A DNA stretch of 64,000 nucleotides from Isoetes taiwanensis (GCA_021234155.1 JAJEKV010000066.1:4189815-4253814), one strand, 5' to 3'. Positions 1 through 12,281 are shown, numbered from the stretch's first letter. A program made the numbers and translations. The notes: generated from the sequence alone by a model not told the origin.

Positions 1-370
1 CATTTGTTTCTCATTTCCATTCTTTCTCATGCTTTCTCATTCCTCATTCTTTTCCCTCCCTTCCCTCATTTCTTTCTTCTCTTCCCTTCCTTATTCTTCA
101 TTTTTTTTCATTTCTTATTCTTCATTCTTTTTAATTTCATTTCTTCATTCTTCATTTGTTTCTTATTCTTCACATTTCTTCCTCACTTTCCATCTCGATC
201 CTTTTCTTTCCCCTTCCCTTATTTCTTCCTTCCATTCTATTCCCTTCCCTTCTCTTATTTCCTCTTATTTTTCTTCATTCTTTCTTGTTTTCTTCTCTTA
301 TTTCTTCTCTATTCTATCCTTATTTCTTCTTCTCGATGTTTTTCTTCTTTGTTCTTATTCTTCTAATGCT
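1..370. repeat. Polypyrimidine low-complexity tract
   Basis: The plus strand is almost pure T and C, with degenerate TTC/CTTT/CATT units. Because purines are nearly absent, all three plus frames stay open for about 100 codons; those ORFs are Phe/Ser/Leu-rich and are compositional artefacts. I see no gene here. It fades into ordinary sequence near 370. Confidence 0.85.
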
Positions 371-499
371 TTGTTACTTCAAGGCAGCTTTTCTATTACG
401 ATTTGGACCCGGACAGATCTTGTACACGCCCTTATTTTGGTAAGTAGTTGATCGCGACTTGCATTTTATTTTTATAGTTTTAAGTAGGTTAAAAAAAAT

Positions 500-900
500 T
501 GATGGAGTGGCTTTGTTCAAGGGCACCTGGTCGGCTCCACCTAGAGTGGGGAGGACCATGTACCCGGTTCAAGTCCACTTTCACTACAATCATAAATGTT
601 TCCTAGGTTAATGAGTGGCTTGTTCAAGGGCACCACGGCCGGCTCCACCTAGAGTGGAGAGGACCACGCATGCGGTTCAAGTCCACTTCCGCCCACTTGT
701 TATTTTTAGGTTTAAAATAAAATTGTAGTGGCTTGTTCAAGGGCACCTGGCCTACTCCACCTTTATGGAGAGGACTAGGTGTCCGGGTCCAAGTCCACTT
801 TTCTTCTCATTCTTAGGTAGATGTGGCTACCAAGGGACATGGTCGGCTCCACCGCGAAAGTGGGGAGGACCAGTGTTCGGGCCTTAGTTCACGCTTTTGT
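500..900 (+). repeat. Four degenerate tandem copies of a tRNA-like repeat
   Basis: A unit of roughly 75 bases plus a variable spacer occurs four times, starting near 507, 611, 727 and 821. Each copy opens with GTGGCTT-like sequence and GTTCAAGGGCACC, has a central GGCTCCACC...GTGGAGAGGACCA block, and (first three best) closes with GGTTCAAGTCCACTT. The opening AGTGG(C)TT and closing AAGTCCACT are complementary, and GGTTCAAGTCC resembles a polymerase III B box. It is not a canonical tRNA, because the T arm does not fold correctly. The fourth copy is the most diverged. A SINE-like origin is an inference. Confidence 0.6.
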
Positions 901-904
901 CGGG

Positions 905-1360
905 CTTTTAGCTAGAGGTAGCTAGGGCTAGGTTAAGTTAACAAGAATCGGATGATTCCCTTCACACCCTGCTAGTTAAAAAAAAAAAAAAGGTTAGGCT
1001 AACTTAATGTAGTAATTAATTCACACTAAAAGCGTTGGTAAAAAATAACTTAACTAATTAACTAAATTATTTCAACATGTCTAGTTAAGTTAGTCAAAGG
1101 CATAAAAATTATATGTACAATTAACTAAACTTAAAGTGACCTCTATAGTGCTAATTTCTAATTTAGTTAATTTTAGTTAATTTTGCTAACTAATCCTAAC
1201 AAGGTGCTAAGATAAGTTTAGGTAGTGTTTTTGGTTAAAAAAGTTAACTAAATTTTGGGACTATCTCGCTAACTAATTAACTAGTAATACTGAATGTAAA
1301 TTGACCGTGGGTCCAATACCCTAATCTAACCTATTTAGTTTTTCTTGTTTCTTCTTCTTT
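905..1360. other. AT-rich stretch with recurring TTAACTAA motifs
   Basis: No ORF of note. The sequence is rich in TTAACTAA, AGTTAAC and GCTAACTAA words in both orientations, with an A13 run near 978. The words could come from decayed inverted-repeat DNA transposons, but no terminal repeats or target duplication could be defined. Confidence 0.4.
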
Positions 1361-1399
1361 TTTTTTCTTGCTTTTGGGGCTGGAGGGTCGGATAAGGTA

Positions 1400-3060
1400 T
1401 TAGTCGCCATAGGGCTGTTATAAAGTAATGATTATATGGTCTCGCATACATGTTTGATATTGTCAGATTATGTTGCATTTACTTTGTGCATGCTTGGCTT
1501 TTTGTATTCATTATTTTGTTTTGTTTGTAGGCATAAAATGGCCTCAGCGAAGGACAGAGATGCTTAGTGAAATTAGGGCGATCCTCATCAATCACATATG
1601 CGCCTGTAGATCCAATTCGAACGACATATGCAAACCGATGATCAATTAACCGCTTTGTAGCATCGGAGAAAGAATGTCGGTCCAATTATGTGGGAGGTGG
1701 CCGAGCATGAGTCCGAAAGTTGGAAGATATGATGAGAAAGAACTTAAAGTCTTGGGTTTGCAATCCCTTCCGAATTGAGGATGCTACTTAAGATAAAGTG
1801 CCACTTATGAGCCCCTATGCTGAGGCATACGGGGACGATGGGCTAATTCGCGGGCTTTAAGCGCAAAGGTCCGACGAAAGATCACAAGATGGCCGCGAGC
1901 GCCTCAATGATGAACATGTGAAGGAGTTAGATAGTCTTATCCATGGTGGGAGCTCTATTGGTGCAGGGGGCTAGATTATCATTACATGCTCATGATAAAT
2001 GTGTCGATTTTATTGACGCGATCCCTGCGGATGCCGTTGGAGTTGTAAAGTGCATTGGTAGTAAACAAGACCGCCGATATACCAAATCCGCATCTTGGGA
2101 ACCCCAGACTTTAATCAAGATGATTATTATAATCGCATTATGTGGAGAGGCCAAGATAGAGCTGCATCATGGTTGTTGGTCGACAAGTATATCCGCTTCA
2201 AGAGCCCAAGTCCAAAGATTGGCCACACCCCTTTGGACTTGCCCCCTCGAGGTCTTTTGTGGAGATGAGCCATTGGGGACCAATGGTAGTCCCCGCCATT
2301 CATGAATGGAGGAACCTTTGCAGAATTACTTGACCATCTTCCGAGCCAATTCTCTTCTTATAGGAGATGGTCAAATGCAATGCATAGTGCTCCAAGAAGG
2401 GCTGATATGAAGATAAGTGCGAGTGGAAAGCCAAAATGAGACTCGTGGTATAAGTACGCCCCGTAAATAGCTCTCGCTCTTGCGTAAGGAGTCTATGCCA
2501 TCCACGCCCAGTTGGACACACACAAAGCTCAATTGCAAAAGGGTCAAACTCCATTTTGATGACTCGCTTACAAAATGTGTGGGTGGCTATTGGTGATTGG
2601 GACACGGCCCTCCGCTTTTTTGCAAGGAGCGAATGCCCAAATTGAAGAGCCGCTATACACTACAAGATGGAACCATGCGATATCCTTGGTGGGAGAAGAG
2701 AGTTTTTACATCATCATCGATGACCAAGCATCATGGGGCATGAGATATCCGACATATATTCCCCCTCGGCTACATTTACGATGCTCCTTGATTTTGTCCG
2801 TGCAATGCGCTTATGGGGTTGTGTGTTGAGATAAACCCAACCGAATCGATACTTTAGCACATTGGACATCATCCAACATATGAAGGTCCAAATGATGATG
2901 GATAGAGAGCTGGTGCACATGGATCGCCCATCTATTGCTCAAGGCCGTCGATGTGTTCAAAACAAACAGGCTTTCTTTCCTCGATATAGTTGTGAGAGAG
3001 AGACGACATATGAAGTGTGGTGATCCACTTGAGATGGCTAAGCTATCAAGTTAAATGCTT
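1400..3060. other. Unrecognised degraded sequence with open fragments
   Basis: Higher in GC than its flanks and with short open fragments on the plus strand (for example 1,943-2,305 and 2,575-2,829), none matching a family I know. The base composition looks like decayed coding sequence rather than random intergenic DNA. It could be the interior of the CACTA-like element whose right end is proposed at 6,782, but no transposase motif was found. Confidence 0.3.
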
Positions 3061-3227
3061 GCAAGAAGTGATTAATATAATTTTGTCTTCCTATTTGAGG
3101 CTTGTTGCAACCAATAAATGTTTTTAGTCAAAATTACTAATGAAAAAAGTAATTTATTAATCAAAAAAATTATTATTAATGGTAAATAAATTATTAATCA
3201 TAACTTGTAGATAAAGTGTCGCTATAG

Positions 3228-3480
3228 ACGTCAAACCCTAGGTTTTGTGTGCTACATCATCAAACCCTAGATTGTAAATGCCATGTGGCACAATCTAGGG
3301 TTTGATGATGTGGCACACGCAAGCTAGGGTTTGATGACATGGCACTTACTATGATGTGGCAATAGGAAGTCGCCACGCGACACAACCTAGGGTTTGATGA
3401 TGTGCCACACGCAACGTAGGGGTTTCATGATGTGGCACTAAAAATGCCAATGGGATAATTTAGGGTTCTTGTGTATGACA
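3228..3480. repeat. CTAGGGTTTGATGATGTGGCAC short repeats, cluster 1
   Basis: Several direct and inverted copies of a unit built from CTAGGGTTTGATGA followed by YGTGGCAY. Inverted copies read CATCAAACCCTAG, so parts can fold back. The same repeat recurs at 14,403-14,760. There is no coding potential. Confidence 0.7.
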
Positions 3481-3899
3481 TGATACATGGCCCCGATAAT
3501 ATGGCAACCTAGAGTTCGATATGCACCCCATACCTATATACGAGATACTTTTCTAATATAAATAAGAAGATAAGAATATAAATTTAGGTATTTATTCAAA
3601 GACACTTGTTCAAAGCTTTTCTCTCGCTAATTCTCGTATGTTCAAATTAATATATATAGTCATGGCGAGGCTCAATTCTTAGCGGTTTTCCTCATTGTGG
3701 CCCTCTTCTCGCTGATGCAATATTCATGGCATTATGCGCCTCCTCCGCCCGGCCAAGACGGGCCAAGACCATAAGAAGTCCGCCGGGGCTCATTAGTGGC
3801 ACATTTTTCAACCATAAAAATACTATTTTTCATCTCTATGGTTTGTAAGTATCATTCTATTATTGCAACCAATATCATTCATGGTTATCAAATGTTTCT

Positions 3900-6100
3900 C
3901 TCACAATTTCTTTTTGATCTAGGTGTGCTCTTTTTCTCGGCGATGAATAGAGGTAATCGCAATCGCATTTGAGAATGAGCAAGACGAAGGTAAGTATTTA
4001 TATAGTTTTATTATACGCTTTTACCCTCTAATTAGGTATGTGAGTTTATGCATGGAGTTTTAATTTGTTGTGTAGAGGAAAGGGACGAAGTTTAGAGAAA
4101 ATAGGAGGAGGACTCCACGAGGTAGGGGCAATCGTGTCGATGTTCCTCTAAGACGCCAACCTCCACCTATCACTACACCAGGGTTTGGGTATTAAGATAG
4201 TTTTTATAAAAATAATAAATAAATGAATTGTTTTTTGCATGATATTTGTGCTTCAAAGCTCCTCCCCGCTCCTTCCTCAAGAAAACATGTCTCCCCCGGA
4301 GAGAGACCAAATTGCAAAGATATTTTGCCTCTTTGACACCAACGCCGCCAAGTGCCTCCCGCCCTATTCCCCAACGACATAGTGTTGATTATCGGCCTCC
4401 ACGCTCTCGAGAATATTGAGAATGCTAGACGTAGTATGGACTCCGCTTCTAGGCAAGAGACGGAACATTTTTCTAATGCAAGGAACTTGGAGGAAGATTT
4501 CAACAGTAAATATATATCCACTACGCACCAAACATTTCTTTGGTTGCAAAAGATGTTAAAGATGCTCATTCTCTCATTACTTCCCGTGTCAAGAAGTAGT
4601 GGAGCAACAGACTCACAACGCTCAAGATCGCTGATTTATCATCATCGTGGTTCGATCCAAGAACATGGTCGCCACCGACTTGGAGAGGGAAGGATCCCGA
4701 CGACGCCCACGTGTCACGAAGAAGAGCGCCCATTTCGCTTTGTTTTAGACACGTAAGTCTCATGGGTGAATTGGCCCCGAATATACCCGACTATCATATT
4801 AATAATAATTTTTTGATGTAAGTTATGTGAACATATTATTTAAGATATCAACCTTAAATATTAGTACTTTGTCATCTAAATTTGTTGTTTTGTTCATTCT
4901 CTTCACTTAGAATACATTGTAAAGTGCTCAAAAGGTTCTTAATCGACTCGATATGTATATTGACGGTAGACATAAACACGCTTTTATATACCCACCATTT
5001 ATGCTTCGTGGACGCCTTTCCTAAGAAGGATGATGAGGGAAGTGTCTTTTATACTACACCGAGGGACGCGTCACAAATAATATCTCTCGCTTATGGCCTC
5101 CCCGGTATAGGGGAGTGGCCTGGTGCTTATGACCAACACCAAATAGAGAGCGCCAAAAATAAAATGAAATAGAGTTTCCCGTAGATAGAAAAAAGCAAAG
5201 GCGAACGGAAGAAGCTCACTTCGATGATGGGCGAGCTTATACGAAAAAGGAGGTACATGACCTAGTCATAGTCTTGTTTTTATTATTTTGATATTGGGCG
5301 TTGATCTATCGATGTATGTCAAAGGCACAATGTGGTCAAGGAACCGGGCGACTTGGCGAAAAAGAAGGAGGCGATTGGTCAAAAGTCCCTAAACCACTTA
5401 ATCTCCACAAGGAAGATATCAAGGTATTTCTTATTTTTTGTCATTCGCTCACTTTAACTTGTGATAATGTTGTGTGCCTTGCAATCGATTGCATTCGAAC
5501 GCGTGCAAAGGATCCGCGTTAAAAACATAGAGCTCCTGACCGACAAAGCAACTAAAAGCACGCCGAAAAGCCGCCTCATTTGGGCTCCTACGGGGCTCGG
5601 AAGGGTTTCATTATAGATTCGTAAGAGCTATATTAGTTCACATTAATTTTAATAAGAACTTTAAATGTCACTAGCTAATACTGCTATATTGTCATAGGAA
5701 TATCTATACCGGGTTTGCCCCTAGCAAGCAAAGTAGGTACAAGTAGCCACTTTAACGGGAGTCAAGTTATCCAGATCAACAAAGCATAATGACGAGGGAA
5801 CTCTCCCACCATGAATGCGGGGTGCGTTGTAGAAAATTATTATAATTCTATGAACTACATTAACGCCATATTCTTTTTTGGTTTTATAGGAAGCAATGGC
5901 GGATATGAATGAAGGTCTAGAGCATGACATGGGGCCTGGGGCTAGGGATCCGCAAACGCCGCCGAGAGCTATCCAATCGCAACCGTATGCGGGGTCGGGC
6001 TTCGAGTATGCTCTCTAACTACGCACTCGGATGACTACTCCAATCAACCGAGAGAGAGTAGCTCTAGGCTAAAAGGGTGGATACTCCTCTTAACGAAGTC
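3900..6100 (+). pseudogene. Degraded gene-like region with splice-site-like junctions; family not recognised
   Basis: Short plus-strand open blocks alternate with AT-rich stretches and plausible splice sites, for example a donor after GACGAAG near 3,986, an acceptor before AGGAAAGGGACG near 4,075, a donor near 4,754 and an acceptor near 4,909. Blocks include an Arg/Pro-rich piece (about 4,076-4,195), an open stretch at 4,352-4,756, one at 4,882-5,172, and a final piece at 5,886-6,018. No start-to-stop model survives and I do not recognise a domain. Position just inside a CpG-rich CACTA-like end suggests an accessory transposon gene, which is an inference only. Confidence 0.3.
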
Positions 6101-6282
6101 TTTTGTGATTATTTAAAAATATAAATACAATTCACTTTTGTGATTATTTAAAAATATAAATATAAAAAATAATTTTGTGACTATTTAAAAATATGAATAT
6201 AAAAAACACTTTTGTGATTATTTAAAAATATTTTTATATTTATATTTTTATATAAATATTTTTTATTTTTTTTTTTTTTTTT

Positions 6283-6782
6283 TTCTACACGTCGATAAAG
6301 GACGATCCACGCGGGTTTTTTTTGCCACGGGGTTTTTCTATACGCTGATTTTCGAATTTTCCACGCAGAGATTCCGACGTCACGCCAAGATAGCGACGCC
6401 CACACATCGGCTTTTACGCGACGTATATTGCACGGTATATTCCACGGTATATGCCACGGGTATATACCACGTCGCTCCATCGCGGTCACGTCAAGATGCG
6501 CGACGATACACGGCTATTTACGCAGACGCTGGATTTTGGTGATGTTCCACGCGGTATATTCCACGCATATTTTTACGCGGTCATTACGCGACGTCGCCGC
6601 GACGCACGTGGTTAATGCCTCATGACGCCAACGCTGACGCTAACGTCAAAAGATGCGACGACGCCGTATAAGCGACGAAACCGCGAACGACGCTCATACT
6701 GACGTCATGACGCCGCTAGACGTCAGCAGATCGCCGCAGACGCCGCTATTGGGGCCGCTTAAATGCCCTTTTCTTGTTGTGT
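6283..6782. mobile_element. CpG-rich subterminal region and right terminus of a CACTA-like DNA transposon
   Basis: After a T run the sequence turns CpG-rich, with dense GACGTC, ACGCGACG, GCGACG and CCACGCGGTATATTCCACG words in both orientations. It ends in GGCCGCTTAAATGCCC followed by TTTTCTTGTTGTG. On the minus strand this reads CACAACAAGAAAAGGGC, close to the plant CACTA consensus CACTACAAGAAAA, and GCGACG-type subterminal arrays are characteristic of plant CACTA elements. The LINE ORF1 remnant on the other side is interrupted exactly here. The matching left end was not found and may lie outside the window. Confidence 0.5.
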
Positions 6783-7303
6783 TGGTGTCTATCAGCTGAA
6801 GCTCGTTCGCACAAAAAGCCTGGACAATGTCTCTGGTTCTCTCTCTTGTTTCTTCGGGTATGCCAATCAAGCGAATGTTCAATGCTTTCTCTTTCTTTTC
6901 TTGTTCTTCCATAAAGGATGCCAATTGATTTTGAATTATGGTCACATCCCGTATTTATGGGTCCTGTTTCGTGTCATCGGTTTAGCTTATCACCGCCATC
7001 GCTCATGAGCTCTTGTTTAAATTTTTCAAATTCGGATGTAAGCCCTTGCTTAAATTACTCAAGTTCTCCGCGAACATCTTGCTTTGGCATTTCTCTAATT
7101 TCGCTTTGTACATGAGCAAGCGTAAAATTCTTCGCATCACTAACCATATTTTGACCGAGCCCTCCATTGATGCTTTCATTGAGATCGTAGATGCCTCCAT
7201 AGCCGCCCTCATCCGCAACACTTTGCTTCCATCGATCTTTTTGTAACTCCGGCTCCGTGAAATCGCCTTCTTCATCTACCACGCCAGGAGCGGCCCACCG
7301 CAA
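6775..7303 (-). pseudogene. LINE ORF1 protein N-terminal fragment (copy B)
   Basis: Minus-strand reading gives an acidic N-terminal stretch, then a Lys/Glu-rich coiled-coil-like segment, then KALNIRLIGIPEETRE, which aligns with the LNLRIVGLTE segment of the ORF1 at 11,558-12,281. This is the start of the RNA-binding part of an L1-type ORF1 protein. There are frameshifts between about 6,950 and 7,060. The reading frame is cut near 6,782 by the proposed CACTA end, so the rest of ORF1 and all of ORF2 are missing. Confidence 0.65.
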
Positions 7304-8160
<857 letters not shown>

Positions 8161-8236
8161 AGAGAGAGAGAAGAAAGAAAGAAAGAAAGTTTATTATGTC
8201 TATGGGAGGCCTCACGGGCCTATTAGACAAACAATG

Positions 8237-11200
8237 TTAAACAACATCATAAAATAGTAGATGAGTTTCTGCATCCTCATCTAGCTCATCACTCTCACTC
8301 ATGTCCTCTATTTCGTCCATCCCTGTCACCCGTAATGTATCTATACATGTCTTCCTGTAGTTAAGGAGATCTATCAAATATCTCCCTATTATATCACCAT
8401 CTAATGCAAAGAATGTTTGGAGATCATTAAAGTGTATCCCATACTCATCACGTATTGTCTCAAATGCCTTACACCTAAGCAAAGCATGATCCTCGTCTTC
8501 CACCTGCTCTGTACCACATATTTGACAATATCTTTGATCTCTTGGTATAATATGCCCCCATCTCCCTACCTCCACCCCTAACTGATGTGAACTCAAACGA
8601 ATTCTACAAATACTATGCCTCTTCTGGATAGAGAGATTCTCTCCCAGATGTTTTGCTCGCTCTAGATTCGGGTTAATATTCTGTTTATAGAGGATCATCT
8701 TAGTTTTTGGTTGTGACCAAAGCTTGCCCTGAATTCTTGATGTGATCCAAGTCCTCAAATCCGAGTCCACATGCATCACATCCTCCCATGCAATATTCCA
8801 TCTACCAAGCCATTTCAGCATATCTTGGAACAACCCTTTATCTCTACTATCCAACAAAGCCTTATATGGAACTCTTGCACTATCCATGTCACCTACTTTC
8901 TTATAGTAGAGGATACTTTTAAGGAGCGCTTCTCCCTCAAGCGGCATAAGCCCACTTTCCGCTAACATCATAGGATATGGCGTTTGTGGTTTAACACCCA
9001 ATTCCAATCTTAGAAACTTCTTCAAGATTTGCTCCAGATCTTCCCATAAACAATGTGGGAGACTTGGCCCCCAAATTTCACATCCATAGAGGACAACATT
9101 CTGTACTAGAGATTGAAAAAGCTTCACCTTAAGAGGCCATGACCAAAGATGAGATCGTCTACACATACTTTGTAGTGCGTATAGAGCTTTTTGCCCACCA
9201 TCAACTCTTTGAGCAATACAGGTATTCCATTTGTGGTTTCTGCTGAACACAAGACCCAAATACTTGTAAGAATCACACATTTCCACTACTTGCCCCTTGT
9301 ATTTAAAAAGAGAGTCCTGCTTCAAAATCCCTACCGTCATAATTTTTGTTTTCTCCAAATTTACTTGCATACCTGTTTGGTCGCAAAAAGAGGCCAATCT
9401 ATCCAAATGCTTCTGCATGTGATCCTTAGATCGTGCAAAAATAACCACATCGTCGGCATATATTAGCAATTGTGTGATGTATCCATGCATGTCTATCCCA
9501 TTTGGGCAGTTATCACGCAGCCAATCCTCCAAACCATCAATAAACATACCAAATAATGTGGGGGATAACGGGCACCCCTGTTTCACCCCTACATTACTCT
9601 CTACACATTCTGGTATACTCAAAGAAAAGGGCTGAGATAACTGGACTAGTACCTTCTCATAGAGCACCCTAACAGCATTCCTGAGATCATGTGGCACATT
9701 TAACTTCTCCAACCTCTCCCACAATTGGCCTCTTGGCACTCGATCGAAAGCTTTTCGAAAATCAACAAATGCCATGAACACTGGTTTCCTCGTCCCTTTG
9801 ACCTTATCAAATATAGTTTTTAAAACTAATAGATGATCCAAGGTCGATCTTCCTGCTCTGAAGCCGGCTTGTGCCTCTGCTCGTTTATTATTATCCTCTG
9901 CCCACTTACTCAGTTTCTTCTCTAGGATTGTGGAAAAGAGTTTTGCAAATAGACTACTAACCATTATAGTTCGATAATTGTTGACTTCATTTCGCTGGCC
10001 ACTCTTATATACTGGCACCACTCTATTCCGACACCACTCAGATGGGAACCCCTGTGCCATTGCTGCGTTAAACATTTTAATCAGGAGAGGATGAATAACA
10101 AGACCCGCCCATTTTAAATGTTCTGCTGTAAGACCTGTGTGATCTTTAGCTTTGCCATTTGCCAAAGAAGAGATCCCTGCTGCGATTTCATCCTCTGTAA
10201 ATACCAGATCCGAAAAATGCTTGCCTTCTATCTCCTCATCATGGTAAAGGCTCACTACATGCTGCCATAAATCATGTGCAACCAGCGGAACATCTTCCTG
10301 TTTACGTTTCCTGAGATTATTCCAGAAAAGTTTGGGCTCCGCCACATAACGCTCACACATAGTCTGCTGCCTGCGCTTTATAAACAGTCTCTTCTTGCTG
10401 CGCACAATGCTTTTGTATTGCCTCTTATAGAAAGCTTTCTGCTCTACACTACTTCTTTCCCAGTTTTCCTTGACCATTTTACAATCTTGATCAAACCAAG
10501 AGTTGCATGGCAGCCCCTTTCTAGCTCTATGAGGTACAAACAACTCTCTTGCAGAATCGTCCAAAATTGCATGCAAGTGAGCCGTCAATCTCTCTAGATC
10601 GTCTCCATCCCATGATAAATTTGCTGCCTTTTGCTCTACACAGCAGCGGAATTGCATTTGCAAGTGGGGCTTCATGAAATACCTCTTAGAATCTGTTTTT
10701 GGCAGCATCGGCCTCAACATATTTGGGCGATCCACCTGCAGTCTGATATATAGGGGGCTATGGTCTGATTCTAGCTCTTCTTCGCCTACAACAAAATCGT
10801 TAAGACCATCGATTGCCTCCTCTGAAATCACTACATAATCAACGGTACTCTTTTCCCTGCATGTGTTCTTAACCGAGTGTGGAAAGCGCCTTAATCCATT
10901 ACAGATCATCAAATTTGCACCACTGCATAAGTTCAGAAATTGCCTACCAGTCTTTGTTATGATAGTGTCTTTTGATGATCGTTTTCTGCCCGCTATCTCC
11001 TGTTCCTTATCGTCCATGGCCATCAACCATAGCGGATCCTTATCACCCGTGAGTGCAATGGCTTGTTGGCTGCCCGTTCTTGCATTGAAATCGCCTGTCA
11101 GAATTACATTGCCTCGCTCCTGAAAATCCATGATGTCCTGCTCCAATGCAAAAAATAAATCATCACTAGAAGCATCGGATTCTTTATAAATTTGTTTATG

Positions 11201-11536
11201 TTTTGGTGCGAAATAGCACACAGCCATGTAATACATTTTACAAGATCCCTTTATTTCCAGCCATAAATATTGTCCATTCGGATCTTTCTTTATGCCACAG
11301 ATCACCTCTTTGTACACCGGTCTCACAAAACATGCAATGCCGCCATTTCCCATGTCTGTATGCCCAAATCTTTTGTTACAATTGGAATAAATCATGTCAA
11401 AACCTTCGATTTCAGGAAGAGCATACAAATCTTGCTCTTTGGTCTCCACAAAACATATTACATCTGCTCCATCTAAGATTCTTTGCATACTCACAATCTT
11501 GTCAATTGTTAACCTGTTTATATTCCATACAACCAC
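8237..11536 (-). CDS. LINE ORF2: endonuclease-reverse transcriptase
   Basis: Open frame of 1,099 residues as drawn. The in-frame start shown is GTG, so the true start is uncertain; translation may reinitiate after ORF1, whose stop lies about 20 bases upstream. Residues 1-270 are an APE-type endonuclease that nicks target DNA (WNIN at 4-7, GDFNAR at 148-153, SDHS at 257-260). The middle is a reverse transcriptase with GFRAGRSTLDHLL, FVDFRKAFD, GVKQGCPLSPTLF and the catalytic YADD near residue 695. The C-terminus has a zinc-knuckle-like C-x2-C-x8-H-x4-C segment (CQICG...HALLRC). No internal stop. Function: target-primed reverse transcription of its own RNA. Family assignment is secure; activity is not shown. 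Confidence 0.96.
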   Translation of the reverse strand: MVVWNINRLTIDKIVSMQRILDGADVICFVETKEQDLYALPEIEGFDMIYSNCNKRFGHTDMGNGGIACFVRPVYKEVICGIKKDPNGQYLWLEIKGSCKMYYMAVCYFAPKHKQIYKESDASSDDLFFALEQDIMDFQERGNVILTGDFNARTGSQQAIALTGDKDPLWLMAMDDKEQEIAGRKRSSKDTIITKTGRQFLNLCSGANLMICNGLRRFPHSVKNTCREKSTVDYVVISEEAIDGLNDFVVGEEELESDHSPLYIRLQVDRPNMLRPMLPKTDSKRYFMKPHLQMQFRCCVEQKAANLSWDGDDLERLTAHLHAILDDSARELFVPHRARKGLPCNSWFDQDCKMVKENWERSSVEQKAFYKRQYKSIVRSKKRLFIKRRQQTMCERYVAEPKLFWNNLRKRKQEDVPLVAHDLWQHVVSLYHDEEIEGKHFSDLVFTEDEIAAGISSLANGKAKDHTGLTAEHLKWAGLVIHPLLIKMFNAAMAQGFPSEWCRNRVVPVYKSGQRNEVNNYRTIMVSSLFAKLFSTILEKKLSKWAEDNNKRAEAQAGFRAGRSTLDHLLVLKTIFDKVKGTRKPVFMAFVDFRKAFDRVPRGQLWERLEKLNVPHDLRNAVRVLYEKVLVQLSQPFSLSIPECVESNVGVKQGCPLSPTLFGMFIDGLEDWLRDNCPNGIDMHGYITQLLIYADDVVIFARSKDHMQKHLDRLASFCDQTGMQVNLEKTKIMTVGILKQDSLFKYKGQVVEMCDSYKYLGLVFSRNHKWNTCIAQRVDGGQKALYALQSMCRRSHLWSWPLKVKLFQSLVQNVVLYGCEIWGPSLPHCLWEDLEQILKKFLRLELGVKPQTPYPMMLAESGLMPLEGEALLKSILYYKKVGDMDSARVPYKALLDSRDKGLFQDMLKWLGRWNIAWEDVMHVDSDLRTWITSRIQGKLWSQPKTKMILYKQNINPNLERAKHLGENLSIQKRHSICRIRLSSHQLGVEVGRWGHIIPRDQRYCQICGTEQVEDEDHALLRCKAFETIRDEYGIHFNDLQTFFALDGDIIGRYLIDLLNYRKTCIDTLRVTGMDEIEDMSESDELDEDAETHLLFYDVV

Positions 11537-11557
11537 GCGCAGTCCTCCCGCAAGTAC

Positions 11558-12281
11558 CTATTCAACTATTGCTTTTCCCTTAAACCACTTCACCTTCTGG
11601 TTGTTTGTTTTCGCCTCTTTAAACTTAGCCATCTCTTGTTTCTTCTCCTGCAGTTGCTCCTTGGTCAAATCATCATTTACCCACACAAACTTACCTTTGA
11701 GAGTATGTCGCTGCTTGAGCACCTGGAAACGATCTTCCCGGGTTGCAAATTTCACCAAAATGTGTCTGATGCCCTGTTCCTTTTTGCCAATTCTAAATGC
11801 CTCAGTAGGCCTAATTCCGGTCACCTGCATATCCTCTTCAAAGAATTTGGAGACTACTTGTTTTGTGTCTTCATTCTGATTTTCAGTCAGCCCAACAATG
11901 CGAAGGTTCAACGCACATTGCTTCCTTTCCTAAGCTTCTACATAACTCTCAAAGTTATGTTTCAATTCTGATAACTCTGCTGCTGCCCCATGGTCTGATT
12001 CTTCATCTTCCTCAAGAGTTGCCTGCAGATCTTTGATTTCCAGCTTTACCTCATCCATCTCCCCTCTAATCTGCTGCAAGCTCGACCTCAACACTTCATT
12101 CTCTGCCCTAAGACTTTTAATTTCCAGCATCAATTTCTCTTCCCTCTTTGCCGATTCCTGCCGAAACGCAATGAGCTCCTTCCAGATTGTTCCCAAAGAG
12201 ATCTTTCATCAGCCTGATCGGAAGGCTCCCCATCGGATTCATGATTAGGCTTCTTGATTTGGGTCCCTTAGGTATGGCCAT
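11558..12281 (-). pseudogene. LINE ORF1 protein, interrupted
   Basis: Reading from ATG at 12,281 (MAIPKGPKSRS) the frame runs to about 12,200. There a one-base shift is needed to continue into a Lys/Glu-rich coiled coil (about 12,190-11,960) and then LNLRIVGLTENQ and RHILVKFATREDRF, the nucleic-acid-binding half typical of L1 ORF1 proteins. An in-frame TAG sits at about 11,931-11,933, between coiled coil and RNA-binding segment; the frame is otherwise open to the stop at 11,558. ORF1 proteins coat LINE RNA as trimers. The element is probably not autonomous in this state unless ORF1 is supplied in trans. Confidence 0.85.

Noticed and set aside
4-451. Three overlapping plus-strand ORFs rich in Phe, Ser and Leu that look like membrane proteins
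   Set aside because: The strand is almost purine-free, so stops cannot occur; no start context or domain.
3228-3480. Telomere-like repeats (AAACCCTA)
   Set aside because: The unit continues as GATTGT or GATTTGATG and is not tandem TTTAGGG; no telomeric array.
11394-11879. 161-residue plus-strand ORF
   Set aside because: Antisense of the LINE ORF1/ORF2 junction.
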